A DNA stretch of 44,788 nucleotides, taken from positions 1,784 to 46,571 of the forward strand of contig CAUDNR010004055.1 in the NCBI GenBank assembly GCA_958430865.1. Reading direction: 5' to 3'. Source of the stretch: Entrophospora sp. SA101. Lineage: Eukaryota; Glomeromycota; Glomeromycetes; Entrophosporales; Entrophosporaceae. Below are positions 12,027 through 21,837 of this stretch, in pieces. Under the pieces are notes generated by a model. That model did no database searches. It was not told the DNA's origin and saw only the letters and a list, made by a program, of their open reading frames with translations. The position numbers and the translations under genes are program-made. Numbering within the stretch: the stretch's first letter is position 1; the number at the start of each line of letters is the position of its first letter.

Positions 12027-12549
12027 ATAGTGCAGCTCAAAACCGTTAATGCTATATATGGAAGATTTAAATAAAATTTTATTTTCACAAATGTTAGGAT
12101 TAATAAATATTACGTGAAAACATTTTGATTATGGGAATCTGGTATTATTGATTAAGCCTTATCACAGTTTGTTAATATTACATACAAGATACAGATGTTG
12201 ATTTTTCACCAGCCATAGAAAAAATAAAACCAAAAAAAAAAAAATAAAACACTCGTTGGTCACTTACTTATAATCATCATGACTGGCAATTAATTTAAAA
12301 AAAATTTCCACTAATCTACTGTATCTCCTTTACTATATAACAAGGTTTTGATTTATCTTGCGATCAAAACATTACGGCCACTATTCTAATGAAACTATGT
12401 AAAATTACTTAAAAAAATTTTATTTGCTAATTAATTTATATGATATAAGAAAAAAATATACAAATAATAATAATGATGATGATAAACAAATATACATATA
12501 TTGATATAATTTTAAAAAAAATTTTTTGCAAAAAAACAAATTTAATGTA
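12027..12549. other. Intergenic, 3' flank of the phosphogluconolactonase gene
   Basis: AT-rich with poly(A)/poly(T) runs and small ATG/ATA repeats. Nothing coding is seen. The part nearest 12549 is probably the 3' untranslated region of the minus-strand gene. Confidence 0.5.
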
Positions 12550-13534
12550 CTAAACATTATCTAATACAAGTTTAGCAGAAGCTTCGTCATCCAAAAACCA
12601 ATATAAGTTACCATTAACAGGTTTTACAAAAGTAGCAGGTAAATTTTTATTATTGGTATTTTTTAATATATCACATAAAATATCTTGTTTACCCTTACCG
12701 GTTGCTACAAATATGACATTATGTGCATGGTTGATAACAGGCAGAGTGAAGGTTATACGCCTAGGTGGAGGTTTTGGCGAATCTTCAATATGAGTTACCC
12801 AAAGACTCGTTTCCTCAAGTTCTGGACGATTTGGAAATAACGAACAGGTATGACCATCAGGACCTATGCCTAACAAAAGTAGATCGAATACAGGAAACTT
12901 CACCGAGTTGAGACCGGCAAACACATCAATTAATTGTTTCTCGTAATCATCAACTTCTTCTGTCAAAAGTTCTTCTAGCTTTTGTTTTAGTTGATCTAAT
13001 TTAGAGTGAAATGATGATTTTCCATCTTCGGTAGTATCATTTTTGATTTTATTGTCATCATCTATGGAGCTTGTTTCCATTTCTACGACTATTTTATCAA
13101 TATCCAGAACCATTTCTTCATTGATCACATGTATGTTTTGATTAGGAATCGGTACATGATCAAACAATTCATTTTTACAGAGTAAATAATTTGAATCAGG
13201 ATGATCTAATGCCACAAGTCTTTAAAAACAAATAAATTCATTAATAATTAATTAATTCTTTCAATTAAATTATTACTAATGATTTAATTTTAATTAATTT
13301 GTTTTTTTACCTTTCATCACAGAAAAACACTTGCCATTTATCCCATTCAATATCGTCTTTACGATTTTTTAATTCTAGTGATAAAATTTTCGGTAGGCTA
13401 CCGCCCGACAAGCCAATAGTAAATCTTTCTCGAGTGGCAATTGATTTTTTTGATAATTCCACAATCATATTTGATAAAGCTTTAGAAAGATTTTGATTTG
13501 AGGAAAATGATTGAATTGTTGGTGGTGATGGCAT
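12550..13534 (-). CDS. SOL3: 6-phosphogluconolactonase (SOL3/SOL4 type)
   Basis: The model is a join of 13534-13311 and 13219-12550. The 91-bp GT-AG intron splits the Arg codon of the DER motif, giving 297 residues. The enzyme hydrolyses 6-phosphogluconolactone to 6-phosphogluconate, step two of the oxidative pentose phosphate pathway, in the cytosol. Family motifs in order are GLSGGSLPKIL (41-51), FCDER (71-75), LDHPDSNY (79-86), LLLGIGPDGHTCSLFPN (189-205) with the catalytic-region His, and RITFTLPVINHA. An unusual insertion of roughly 45-55 acidic and charged residues lies between IHVI (about 106) and DDYEKQL (about 165), where the family normally has a short link. The start at 13534 leaves a short N-terminus of ordinary length. 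The symbol is by family resemblance to the yeast SOL proteins. Confidence 0.93.
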
Positions 13535-14020
13535 CGTTATTGTTATATTAACTTTATTATGATGAGAATAGAAGTGGATATTGAATTGCGACTGTTGTAA
13601 CTATAAATTGAAAATATGATAATGAAAAAAAAGGGAGAAAAGTATGCTAAAGAGAACAAATAGTTTGAATAATAATAATAATAATAAATTTAATGGTTTA
13701 ATTTTGAAGAATATACTGTAAATTAATAAATCTTTCTCGAAAAAAAAAACAACCTTTCTTTTACCTTGAATATTAAAGATTTTTTTATCCTTTATATTAA
13801 AAAAAAAAATATTTACCAATTTTGTGTTAGTATTAGTATTTGTAAATTATGTAACCCTCCTTGAAAATCCTCAATGAAACTTGTTCATTGGTAATTTTTC
13901 ATTTGTGTTAAATATATGGGCATATAGTAAATTAATTTACCAGAATACACTCCGATACGTTAATACTTACTATAAAATTATAAATTCAAAATCACAAAAA
14001 ACTATTAAATAATACAAATG
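13535..14020. other. Upstream region of the phosphogluconolactonase gene
   Basis: AT-rich with an AAT microsatellite near 13668-13686 and several poly(A)/(T) runs. It is the presumed promoter and leader of the minus-strand gene. The 72-codon frame at 13601-13819 is low-complexity and not supported. Confidence 0.45.
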
Positions 14021-14390
14021 GGGCATGCTGCAACAAAACCAGATAGTGAACATTAGTGTTACCAAGAATTTCAGGGTTCAAAATTTAGTTATTTTATAAT
14101 GTGATTGATTATAATTAACAGTTTTATAATATCTCATTTGTTATCTTAAGTGATATATAGAACTATTCCTATATAAAAATAGTCAATATGAAACTCATTT
14201 ACATCAGGTCTACTATGGAACCCAAGAATTATTGTACTATCAGAAGTATTTTAAAAAAGGAACAAGGTGAAAAAATTGCGCCTTATATTTTTAAATTAGT
14301 AAATACTATATCCTTGCAAACATATTTAGATTACCTATGAAATTTACCAAGAAGAAAGAAAAATCATAAACATTAAGAAAAGAAAGCAGA
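14021..14390 (+). repeat. Unclassified dispersed repeat, copy A
   Basis: It begins GGGCATGCTGCAACAAAACC and continues through TTATCTTAAGTGATATATAG to a coding-like stretch (MEPKNYCTIRSILKKEQGE near 14214) and KFTKKKE. Copies B (29285-29652, minus) and C (19320-19510, minus) share the same order of blocks. The shared peptide in A and B suggests that a conserved reading frame is part of the repeat. The class is unknown. Confidence 0.65.
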
Positions 14391-14516
14391 ATGAATGTGC
14401 TGTTATCCTACAAAAAAAACAGAAATCCTTAATTTTATTGTTACAATATTGATCTATTTTTTTTCTTTTGATTTTTTTAATCATGGTAATTATAAAACCT
14501 AAAAAAGTTATACCTG

Positions 14517-15480
14517 CTATTCATAATCAGATTTAACATCATAATTTCCTTTATTCTTTGAAATATTGTTTTTATATTCCTTGGCAGCTTTGGCAAAATC
14601 TTCATCTTTTAAATCAGAGACAGTAGTTTTAACATGATAAATATTAGATCGAGTAGTGCTACAATTATGTTCGTAATCAGGAAGAATGTAAATCTTATTT
14701 TTATCAGTAATACTGTAACTGCCTTTTTATTATCATTGGATTATCATCAATAAGATATCAAAAGCCGGGATATTTTCTTTAACTTTAATAACTATCATTT
14801 TCTTTGACAATTGAAATGAATTTCAATTTATATAGAGGAAAATATTTCCTCAATCTTCTTTAAATTACTTTCTTATTTTCAATCAAGGTCATTTTTTAAC
14901 TTCAATTTGAGCAACTAATTGACCATTTTGCTGTTGTAATTGCATTAATTGGGGCTTTTAACTCCTCGATTACTTTTTAATAAGTTGCTAGTTTATCAAC
15001 CAGTTCCCATGAAGTTGGTTTTTTCAATCTTTCCATTTCTGCTTCTAATTCCTATCCAAAAGTTCTTGTTTCTGTCTTTTTCTTCATTCTTCAGATTTTT
15101 TCAAAAAATTAACTACCTCTCTTTCAATTTTGAATTCTTCTTTGGTAATTAATAGCTTTTTTTCTAATTCTCTAGCTTTGTTTTCTAGATGGTAATTAAA
15201 AGACCAAGCAATTAACTCTTCTGTAGTAAGAGAATTAGTAGATTTATTTATTGTTAAATGGTGACAATAAAACCTATTCCTGCTTCTCTTTAATTTATCA
15301 CATTATCACATCAAGGAAGTGCATTATTATTATAATCTTTTTACAATCCTTACAAATAAAGACTATATCAGCATTACTACCATCTTCCTCTAGTGCCACC
15401 ATTTGATGAGTAACAGGAGCAGTGTCAAAGTTATGGAGGGTTAGGTTGACAAAAACAAAAAAATCAACCCATACCCAAAA
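14517..15480 (-). pseudogene. Degenerate coiled-coil gene, family unknown
   Basis: The minus strand carries coherent coding blocks broken by stops and shifts. In order they are EEDGSNADIVFICKDCKK with a CxxC pair, then after a shift RSRNRFYCHHL, LTTEELIAWSFNYHLENKA and a heptad-like Lys/Glu-rich stretch. After another break come MERLKKPTSWELVDKLATY and later YILPDYEHNC and TTVSDLKDEDFAKAAKEYKN, ending at TAG 14519-14517. This is a former protein with a small Cys-containing head, a long coiled coil and a C-terminal domain. An acceptor-like TTTTTCAG lies at about 15492. The function is not recognised. Confidence 0.5.
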
Positions 15481-15904
15481 ATGAATAACACCTGAAAAAC
15501 AAAACACAAAAGCTTGAGTTTAATCCATAATGTGGTTGAAATTTTTTTACCATTTTATTATTATTAAAAATCAATGCCAATTGTAGATATAATATAAATG
15601 AAAATTACTATTATTATTATTGATCAATAAATAAAATGGAAAATTATTTATGATATAATTGATGGATTAAATAAAGAGTTAATTGACATAGATGATAAAT
15701 TATATACAAGAAAAATAAGATATAGAAAGATTATTAAACAAGTTATTCAACTCATTGAATGAATTAATCAATAACAATTATTTGAATGTCAGAACTATTA
15801 ATTTATCAAGCAAGTTGCTTGAAACAATTTTTTTTTTTCTTGCTGAGTTTGATTAATCTTCAGAAATTTTATTTTATAATCTACCTCAATTATACAGTAA
15901 ATAC
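15481..15904. other. Intergenic, nothing recognised
   Basis: AT-rich sequence with ATT runs near 15610-15630. No supported gene or repeat is seen. Confidence 0.45.
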
Positions 15905-17149
15905 AGTTCATATGGAATAATGGCTGGCGAAAGTATAAGAGGGGATAAAAAGATTTTTTAGCTTGCATATCTTATTGGGAAGAAACCCCCCCCAATGCTT
16001 ACTATATTAGACATGAAAGACCTTGATTGCTGTTCTGCTTCTATTATTTTGTCTAGTGTTCAGATATGATTAGCAAACATTCTTTAGATCCATCCCTCTG
16101 TCAATATTGGCTCACTGATAACACAGCATACATGTTTGGATCGAAAGGAGGTTCTGTTGTAGAATTCAACAAACTATTAGGAACAAATTCTGTTAGAATT
16201 AAAGCTCCAAATGAGCTGAGCCAGCTCGTGCTAAAGCTTGAGCCAGGTTTGAGCGCCACATAAATTTTTTAAGTAACGAATGATTAATTTTATTTATGCA
16301 CATTACCTAAACAAACAATTTGTGCTTATTTTCTTGAATTCAGCTCGAATTTGAAAATTCAAGTTTTAACTTGAGTCTGTTCAACTTAAGGAATAAAGCG
16401 AATAAAACGAGTGGTTCGAGTGATTTGAATAAATGAATAAAATGAACGATTCAAATAAATGAATAAAACGAACGATTTGAATAAATGAATAAAACAAATG
16501 ATTCGAATAAAGCGAATAAAACGAATGATTTGAATTATTCGAATGAGAATTTGTATTACAAATAGGAACTCTAGCTCATAATAAAGATTTTTTAAACAGG
16601 TTGCATTTCGTTTTATCTGAGCAAACATTGTGAAATTTATACAGTCGTTTCAACAAATTATAATTAAATTCGCATTACTATGAATTTTTAAAACGTAAAA
16701 TTCATTGAACAATGACTAATAATTTTAGTATAATGCAATTTCTTGTGCATATATCCCAGAACCTAAGAAGCATTGTTCTCATTTGAAATTTTCGGAATAT
16801 TTAGTCTGTCATAAAATTATTTATGATGATTCAAATGTTCTAAACTTATACAAATTATTATAGTTTATTATTGCTTCATTATTTTCAGTGGTCTGCAAAA
16901 ATGTGATTTTATAAAAAAAATTTCGAGTTGGCATGAACTCGGCTCGGCTCGTCCAGAGCTTTAGTTAGAATTCCTTGTGGATTGCATGTTCTCCATATAG
17001 CCTTAACAACATTTGATAATATTACCTTTGGAAAGATTAATTCACCCTCTGGATTATCTCTGCAACCCCATCCATTGTTGATCAGCACTTTGACATCTCT
17101 AAAAATTCCTGATGAACTGTTAACTACTTTTAATAATGATAAAAAATAA
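15905..17149 (+). pseudogene. Transposase-like coding remnant split by a younger element
   Basis: Broken frames begin at about 15905 (MAGESIRGDKKIF). A better-preserved frame from 16066 contains SLCQYWLTDNTAYMFGSKGG. The TDNTAYM block resembles the second catalytic Asp region of hAT-like transposases (DNxxxM). The frame is interrupted at 16200 by a 764-bp insertion. If that insertion and one copy of its 8-bp target duplication are ignored, the frame passes from GTNSVR directly into IPCGLHVLHIALTTFDNI and runs to TAA at 17147-17149. The upstream part already has stops, so it is a dead copy. Confidence 0.6.
16200..16963. mobile_element. 764-bp non-autonomous element with perfect 8-bp TSD (hAT-like)
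   Basis: GTTAGAAT occurs at 16192-16199 and again at 16964-16971. Between the copies the ends are TAAAGCTC and its exact inverse GAGCTTTA. Subterminal GAGCC/GGCTC repeats lie at both ends. An 8-bp target duplication is typical of hAT elements. No transposase is encoded. The interior carries a minisatellite of about 32-bp units (GAATAAAACGAACGATT-like) at 16390-16545. The insertion lies inside an older coding remnant, which dates it as the younger event. Confidence 0.88.
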
Positions 17150-17269
17150 TATTTAAGTATATATCTACAATATACAATTGAATTATGCTACAAATTCTTT
17201 TAAAACATTAGTATTATAATAATCTAAAATTGTTATTTTGAAAATGCAATGTTTAAATTAAGTACAAGA

Positions 17270-18170
17270 TTAACAGGATTCAAAATCAACAGATTGCAAT
17301 GCCTTTATTTCTTCAACAACAGTTTGTTTTGATTTTCTTGGGGTGAAGTATGTTGATCTGATAAAACTGGCCTTATGATGATTTGGTGTTGAAATATTTT
17401 CAGAATGAAAGATTCTGTGAAATGGATTTAAATCATCATTGTCAAGTTTAAATAATGCTTCTGCTTTATGGTTTATATTGTCCTATTATTTAAGGAGTTG
17501 CTATAAGCATCCATCATCATTAAATGTACAGGAACACCAATTGCTCTCTTTCTTACCTTAAATAAACATAACACCTCCAAAGTTTCTCCAAAGTAGCAAT
17601 ATCATCAAGCTTAGCATGGAACCTAAATGCAGGTCCCTCAACCCAAAATATAAGCCATTATCCCTATTAATATGATCCTTAATGACTTTATTTGGTGTTA
17701 CTGATCGAGAAGCTTCTAAATGGCTAAGTTCTTTATTACCTGATCTATATATGATTTGCAAATCAATCTTTCTAGCTGATGCTACCTTAGAGACAGTCTT
17801 ATCCCTAAAATATCAATACAAACAAATTATCAGACCCACAATTGACAACTGTTTCAGAGTAAAAAGGGATGCTCACCATTTGAGCTGAATGTGATCTTGT
17901 ATATCAGAAAAATTATGTCAAAATCGGACCCACAATTTTAAGAATAAATTTCATTTCTGATACATCCGGAAAATATAAAAAAATTTTACACGTGTCAATT
18001 GTAAGTTTAATAATAAAAAAGTGTAAAACTTACGTCGGCACTGTAAGATTTACACAATATTACATTGGCATCGTAAGATTTATGCAAGTTTACGCTAAAT
18101 TAATTTCCTGATGTAAATTTTGTTTTGCCCTTCCTTATCCACAAAGATGTATGGGTTTCCCAAAAACATA
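17270..18170 (-). pseudogene. Unrecognised degenerate gene with MITE insertion
   Basis: On the minus strand a peptide with IDMFLGNPYIFVDKEGQNK (about 18165-18120) meets a MITE (18113-17963). Beyond it the reading continues as FDIIFLIYKITFSSNGEHPF, then an acceptor-like ATATTTTAG near 17808. A clearer exon follows with KTVSKVASARKIDLQIIYRS and NGLYFGLRDLHLGSML. After a frameshift it reads LWRCYVYLR and ERAIGVPVHLMMMDAYS. Stops occur throughout. The family is not recognised, and it may be a transposon-associated or expanded fungal family. Confidence 0.4.
17963..18113. mobile_element. CATCMGGAAA MITE, subtype 1, copy 1
   Basis: This 151-bp element has ends CATCCGGAAA and TTTCCTGATG. It is nearly identical to 43724-43874, differing at only a few positions (for example ACACGTG versus ACATGTG, and ATTACATTGGC versus ATTACGTCGGC). 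It is flanked by TA on both sides. Internally, TCGTAAG and ACTGTAAG units repeat. Confidence 0.85.
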
Positions 18171-18882
18171 TCAATACTAATGATAAATTTTAACCTAAGT
18201 TCAATTTTGTAGACAATATGGTTATAGCAATAAAAAAAATTATATATTACATACACAAAAAATAAATTCTCATTATCTGTTGATGCAAGATTTTATCTGA
18301 ATGCCCTTCAACTTCTCAAGAACATAATCCCTGCTTTCCCAGTTCTGTGATGACCACCTCCGATTTCACTCCACGTTACTTGTAATCATTTCCGATTTTT
18401 ATTTTAGTTTCTTAATTTATTATTTTACACTATTTTATTTATAAATATAGGCAGAGAATGAAATTTGATGATAAATTAAAGATTAATAAACCAAATGATT
18501 TTTGATAATACACAAGATTCTGATAAATCATTCTTTTTTATTGACTAAATTCTTAATAAATTTTTCTCAATTATTAATTGCCTTCTATATATCGTGAGAT
18601 TGTAAATTGTGGGCAAACCAATTGTCCCAGATAATGTTGACCAATTATAACAAACTTATAATGGTAGTCATGTGATGTGCTAAATATTACATTACGATCA
18701 ATGATATATTCATTGTATATAATGGTTGCGTAATGTTATACTGTAGATCTTTGTATTTATATTCCTACTTATGTATTAATGTATTACTTAAAGATAATAA
18801 GCCACTTTGCTTAGTGAGTTATACAATATAGATAGTTATAATATATTTTATTGGATAAAATATTGTAAAAGTCATATTATTT
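18171..18882. other. AT-rich, possibly LTR-derived sequence
   Basis: No coding frame is supported. From about 18634 (TGTTGACCAATTATAACAAA) to the TATA-like GAGGTATAAATACAC near 19075 the composition resembles a fungal solo LTR. No matching second copy, terminal CA or target duplication was found, so this stays a suspicion. Confidence 0.3.
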
Positions 18883-19060
18883 CATCAGGAAAATGGGTAC
18901 AAATATTATGCGTATATAATACACAATTGCAGGGATTAAACATATAATATATGTACAATTTGCATACATAAAAAAATATGTGATTTGTACGCATATTATA
19001 TGCTTAATCCCTGCAATTGTGTATTATATACGCATAATATTTGTACCCATTTTCCTGATG
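18883..19060. mobile_element. CATCMGGAAA MITE, subtype 2 (long palindrome)
   Basis: This 178-bp element is an almost complete palindrome. The left arm CATCAGGAAAATGGGTACAA extends about 57 bases and is repeated inverted at the right end, which finishes TTTTCCTGATG. TT flanks both sides, consistent with a 2-bp duplication. It is non-coding. It shares only the terminal ten or so bases with subtype 1. Confidence 0.85.
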
Positions 19061-19174
19061 TTGTAATACTCAAAGAGGTATAAATACACTTGGTTTTAGA
19101 CCAAGTTAGAAGAATAATGTTCATAATAGAGTTGCCTTTCAACTCTAACCTCTTTTCTAAACTAGTTTAGAAAC

Positions 19175-19245
19175 CCTAAACTATTTTCAAAACTCCTAAA
19201 CTGTTTTCAAAACTCCTAAACTGTTTTCAAAACTCCTAAACTGAT
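19175..19245 (+). repeat. 20-bp tandem repeat, 3.5 copies
   Basis: The unit CCTAAACTGTTTTCAAAACT is repeated in direct tandem (first copy CCTAAACTATTTTCAAAACT, last copy partial). It is non-coding. Confidence 0.85.
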
Positions 19246-19319
19246 TTTATGACATATGATGTGTAGCCATGGTTATCGAAATCATTCATTTTCTCTATTT
19301 TCTCTTTGTGACCAAAGTT

Positions 19320-19510
19320 TTTATCAAAGTTTATTTTATTTTGATATTAGTTCATATTAATTATTTTTACATAGGGGGAAAGTTCTATATATCACTTAAG
19401 ATAACAAATGGGATATTAATTATGATCACATTACAAATGACAAAATTTTGATCCCTGAAATTCTTAGTTATACCAATGTTCACTTTGTCTGGTTTTGTTG
19501 CAGCATGCCC
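19320..19510 (-). repeat. Unclassified dispersed repeat, copy C
   Basis: On the minus strand it begins GGGCATGCTGCAACAAAACC at 19510. It then follows copy A block by block (AAGAATTTCAGGG, TTATCTTAAGTGATATATAG, ATGAACT). It diverges before the peptide-coding block seen in copies A and B, so it is a shorter, truncated copy. Confidence 0.65.
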
Positions 19511-20063
19511 AATTGATAGTTATTAAGGTTAACTTGAAGATTGTTCATTTAGTTTTCTTTAATTTAACAAAAACATAGAATTTGTAATTTTACTTATAGA
19601 ATTTGTGACATATGTTGAACTTCACATTACCTTTTCAGTAAACTTTATTAACAAAATTTATCAAAAACACACCATTCAATAGCCTTAATCCTAGAGAGTA
19701 TATATACAAAGCTTTGTTTAAGTTTCACAATACAATTTTACAAGGAGTTTTGTTTGTTCAAACCTTAAATTGTAGTCTTGTGATTTTTTTTGCCATGATG
19801 TGCTGTGTATATAACTGAATTCTACCCTTAAGGGATTTTTGATAAGTGTAACCTCCTTAATGAATATTCATAAATATGATGATTGTGATTACTAGTCAAA
19901 ACAACAAAAGCTAGAGTGATGGGAGAAAAGAAAGGAATTAGATGCTAAGATGAAATTTTTACTTGAAAACATTAAAAATTATCAGTTAGGTTGGTTTAAG
20001 GTCTATTTTGCTTTTTTTGAGTTCATTTTTAAAAAAGAAAACCTCTTATTTCAGTTGCGTTTA
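19511..20063. other. Intergenic, nothing recognised
   Basis: AT-rich with no supported reading frame. A stretch near 19690-19760 (TATATATACAAAGC) has a TATA-like element but no gene follows it. Confidence 0.4.
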
Positions 20064-20455
20064 CTTTGTTGAAAATTATTTTGTCAACAATCATTTTGTC
20101 AACAATCATTTCATTGACACCCATTTTGTTGAAAGTTCATTTCATTGAAAGTTCATTTTGTTGAAAGTTTGTTTCATCAAATGTTCATTTTGTCAAAAAT
20201 TATTTCATCCTTGAGCCAGAGACCGAACAAGTTAGATGTGAGGAGTGTGAGAAGTTAGTTAAGAAATTAAGTGAGGAAAGCAGAGTGTGTGGGAAGTGTG
20301 AGGGGAAATTTGTTTAATGAAGTTTTTTTTGTGACGAAATAATTTTTGATGAAATGAACATTCAATGAAATGAACTTTCAACAAAACAAACTTTTGACAA
20401 AATGGGTGTTGACAAAATGACCGACAACAAAATGATTGTTGACGAAATGAATCAG
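20064..20455. mobile_element. Foldback element with tandem-repeat arms
   Basis: The left arm (about 20064-20207) is a tandem array of units such as TTCATTTTGTTGAAAG. The right arm (about 20330-20455) is the inverted equivalent (CTTTCAACAAAAC, ATGAAATGAAC). This is the architecture of foldback transposons. The centre (20210-20317) carries a small reading frame, listed separately. The right arm abuts the truncated 3' end of the Tigger pseudogene, so insertion there probably removed its C-terminus. Confidence 0.7.
20210..20317 (+). CDS. Small zinc-ribbon-like frame inside the foldback element (partial)
   Basis: An open stretch of about 35 codons ends at TAA 20315-20317 and has no ATG of its own. 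It reads EPETEQVRCEECEKL and, further on, SRVCGKCEGKF. This gives C-x2-C-x13-C-x2-C, the spacing of a small zinc-binding ribbon. It sits exactly between the two repeat arms. It may be a captured fragment of a host gene; expression is not implied. Confidence 0.35.
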   Translation, partial: LEPETEQVRCEECEKLVKKLSEESRVCGKCEGKFV

Positions 20456-21837
20456 ACCCCTATTTTGAAAGAGGCAATGATTCCAGCATTACAAGGTTGA
20501 AGCTTTGATGTGCAATTAGGTAGTAAGAACTTAACTTGTGTATTTTGCAATTCCATTCCTCTAACTATATGACAGGGTGCATTGTTAAGTAGCAATAGCA
20601 CTCTTCTGCCATCCATCTTTTCATCAAATTGTTTTAACCATCTACAGTTAAAGCACTTTATAAAAAGCAATTCATAAAGTAAACTATCAATAGTGAATAT
20701 ACTTGTATACTACTTACTCTTGAAATAAAATTGCTGTCATCCATGCTTTACCATTTGCTCTATAGACAATCCAAGACTGTTCATATTGATTTTTCCTGTA
20801 CATCAAGATTTTAAGGATTTTCCAATAATAAGTGGTTCTAGTTTATCAGTTCCATCAGTATTGTAGCAAAGTGCAACAGTCAAGCATTGTTTATCCTTTT
20901 TTTTACCCTCAAGTTGTTTTGTTGCTAAAGTTTTATCTGGTTTAAGTCTATGTTCATTAAATTTCATTAGAACTTACTAATATTTTAAGTATGTATAGTT
21001 TAATATTATACTTGCCAAAAGAACAAACCAATTTCATCCATGTTATATACATCTTCAGATTTAAGGTGCTGATGACTGTTTTCAGATCAGGAAGGGCATT
21101 TTCAATTGCATTAATATCAGCTGAACCACTTTCTCCATGTAATTGGTATCTTTTCAAATTATTTCTACAAGTGTGGTAATTTTTTATTGATAAGGTTAAT
21201 AATCTTAGTTTAATATAATGCAGAAATATACCTATTCTTAAAGCTTTGAAGCCACCCAGAGCATCAGGAAAATGTGTTTTTTGATACACATATTATATGT
21301 TTATTATACATGTATTATTTACATTACAGGTGATCAAATATAATATACATATAATACACATGTCCATAAATTACACGCGAATTATACATATATTATATGC
21401 AGATCACCTGTAATGTAAAATAATACATGTATAATATACATATAATATGTGTATCAAAAAACACGTTTTCCTGATGCCGGTGGAAAATGACAATATATCA
21501 TCAGGTATATTAAACATTTTTGCAAATGTTTTAGCTTTTTCAATTAAGATTAGGTCTGTTAAAGGGATGTGACCTTGTGAATGTAAACACCATTCTTGGA
21601 GTGCATGTTCAAGTTCAGGATACTTCACATCATGTGATTTTTTTGCTGTGGGTTTGCTTCATTGTTTAAATACTCAGATGAACATTTTAATGTTTGAGAG
21701 ATGGTTGTTTGATCAATGTTTGCACCAAGTTCTTGTTCACACCAAGCAGTTAATTCTTTTTGAATGATTTTTGGAACATTTTGCTTTTTTAAACAAATTT
21801 GATGGTATCGTTCATTGTTTAAAGTAACTTTTTTCAT
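20452..21837 (-). pseudogene. pogo/Tigger transposase pseudogene
   Basis: From ATG 21837 the order is a helix-turn-helix block (KKQNVPKIIQKELTAWCEQE), the CENP-B-type second DNA-binding domain (EHALQEWCLHSQGHIPLTD), LHGESGSAD, VYNMDEIGLFFWQ with the first catalytic Asp, CLTVALCYNTDGTDKLEPL, then LLLLNNAPCH and KLQPCNAGIIASFK. The second and third catalytic Asp (normally DNAP and PCDAG) are both Asn, so it cannot be active. A 215-bp MITE interrupts it between STG and the next codon. A frameshift precedes YNMDE, and the C-terminus is lost at the foldback junction. GT-AG-like intron sites remain near 20725 and 21012. Confidence 0.8.
21262..21476. mobile_element. CATCMGGAAA MITE, subtype 3, inside the Tigger pseudogene
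   Basis: This 215-bp near-palindrome has ends CATCAGGAAAA and TTTTCCTGATG and inner arms such as TTGATACACATATTATATG repeated inverted. Removing it restores a Tigger-like reading through FSTGSGWLQSFKNR, so the insertion caused little or no loss of target sequence. No clear duplication flanks it. Confidence 0.85.

Noticed and set aside
14517..15480. TGA-as-Trp reading of the other coiled-coil relic
   Set aside because: Some TGA codons could be read as Trp, but TAA codons are as frequent, and a one-base shift gives an equally coherent reading without the TGAs. The signal seen at 43923 is not reproduced here.
18634..19130. Solo LTR
   Set aside because: Composition and a TATA-like GTATAAATAC fit, but no second copy, no clean TG...CA ends and no target duplication were found.
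19171..19250. CCCTAAA telomere-like sequence
   Set aside because: Only isolated CCTAAAC occurs, within a 20-bp tandem unit; there is no run of telomere repeats.
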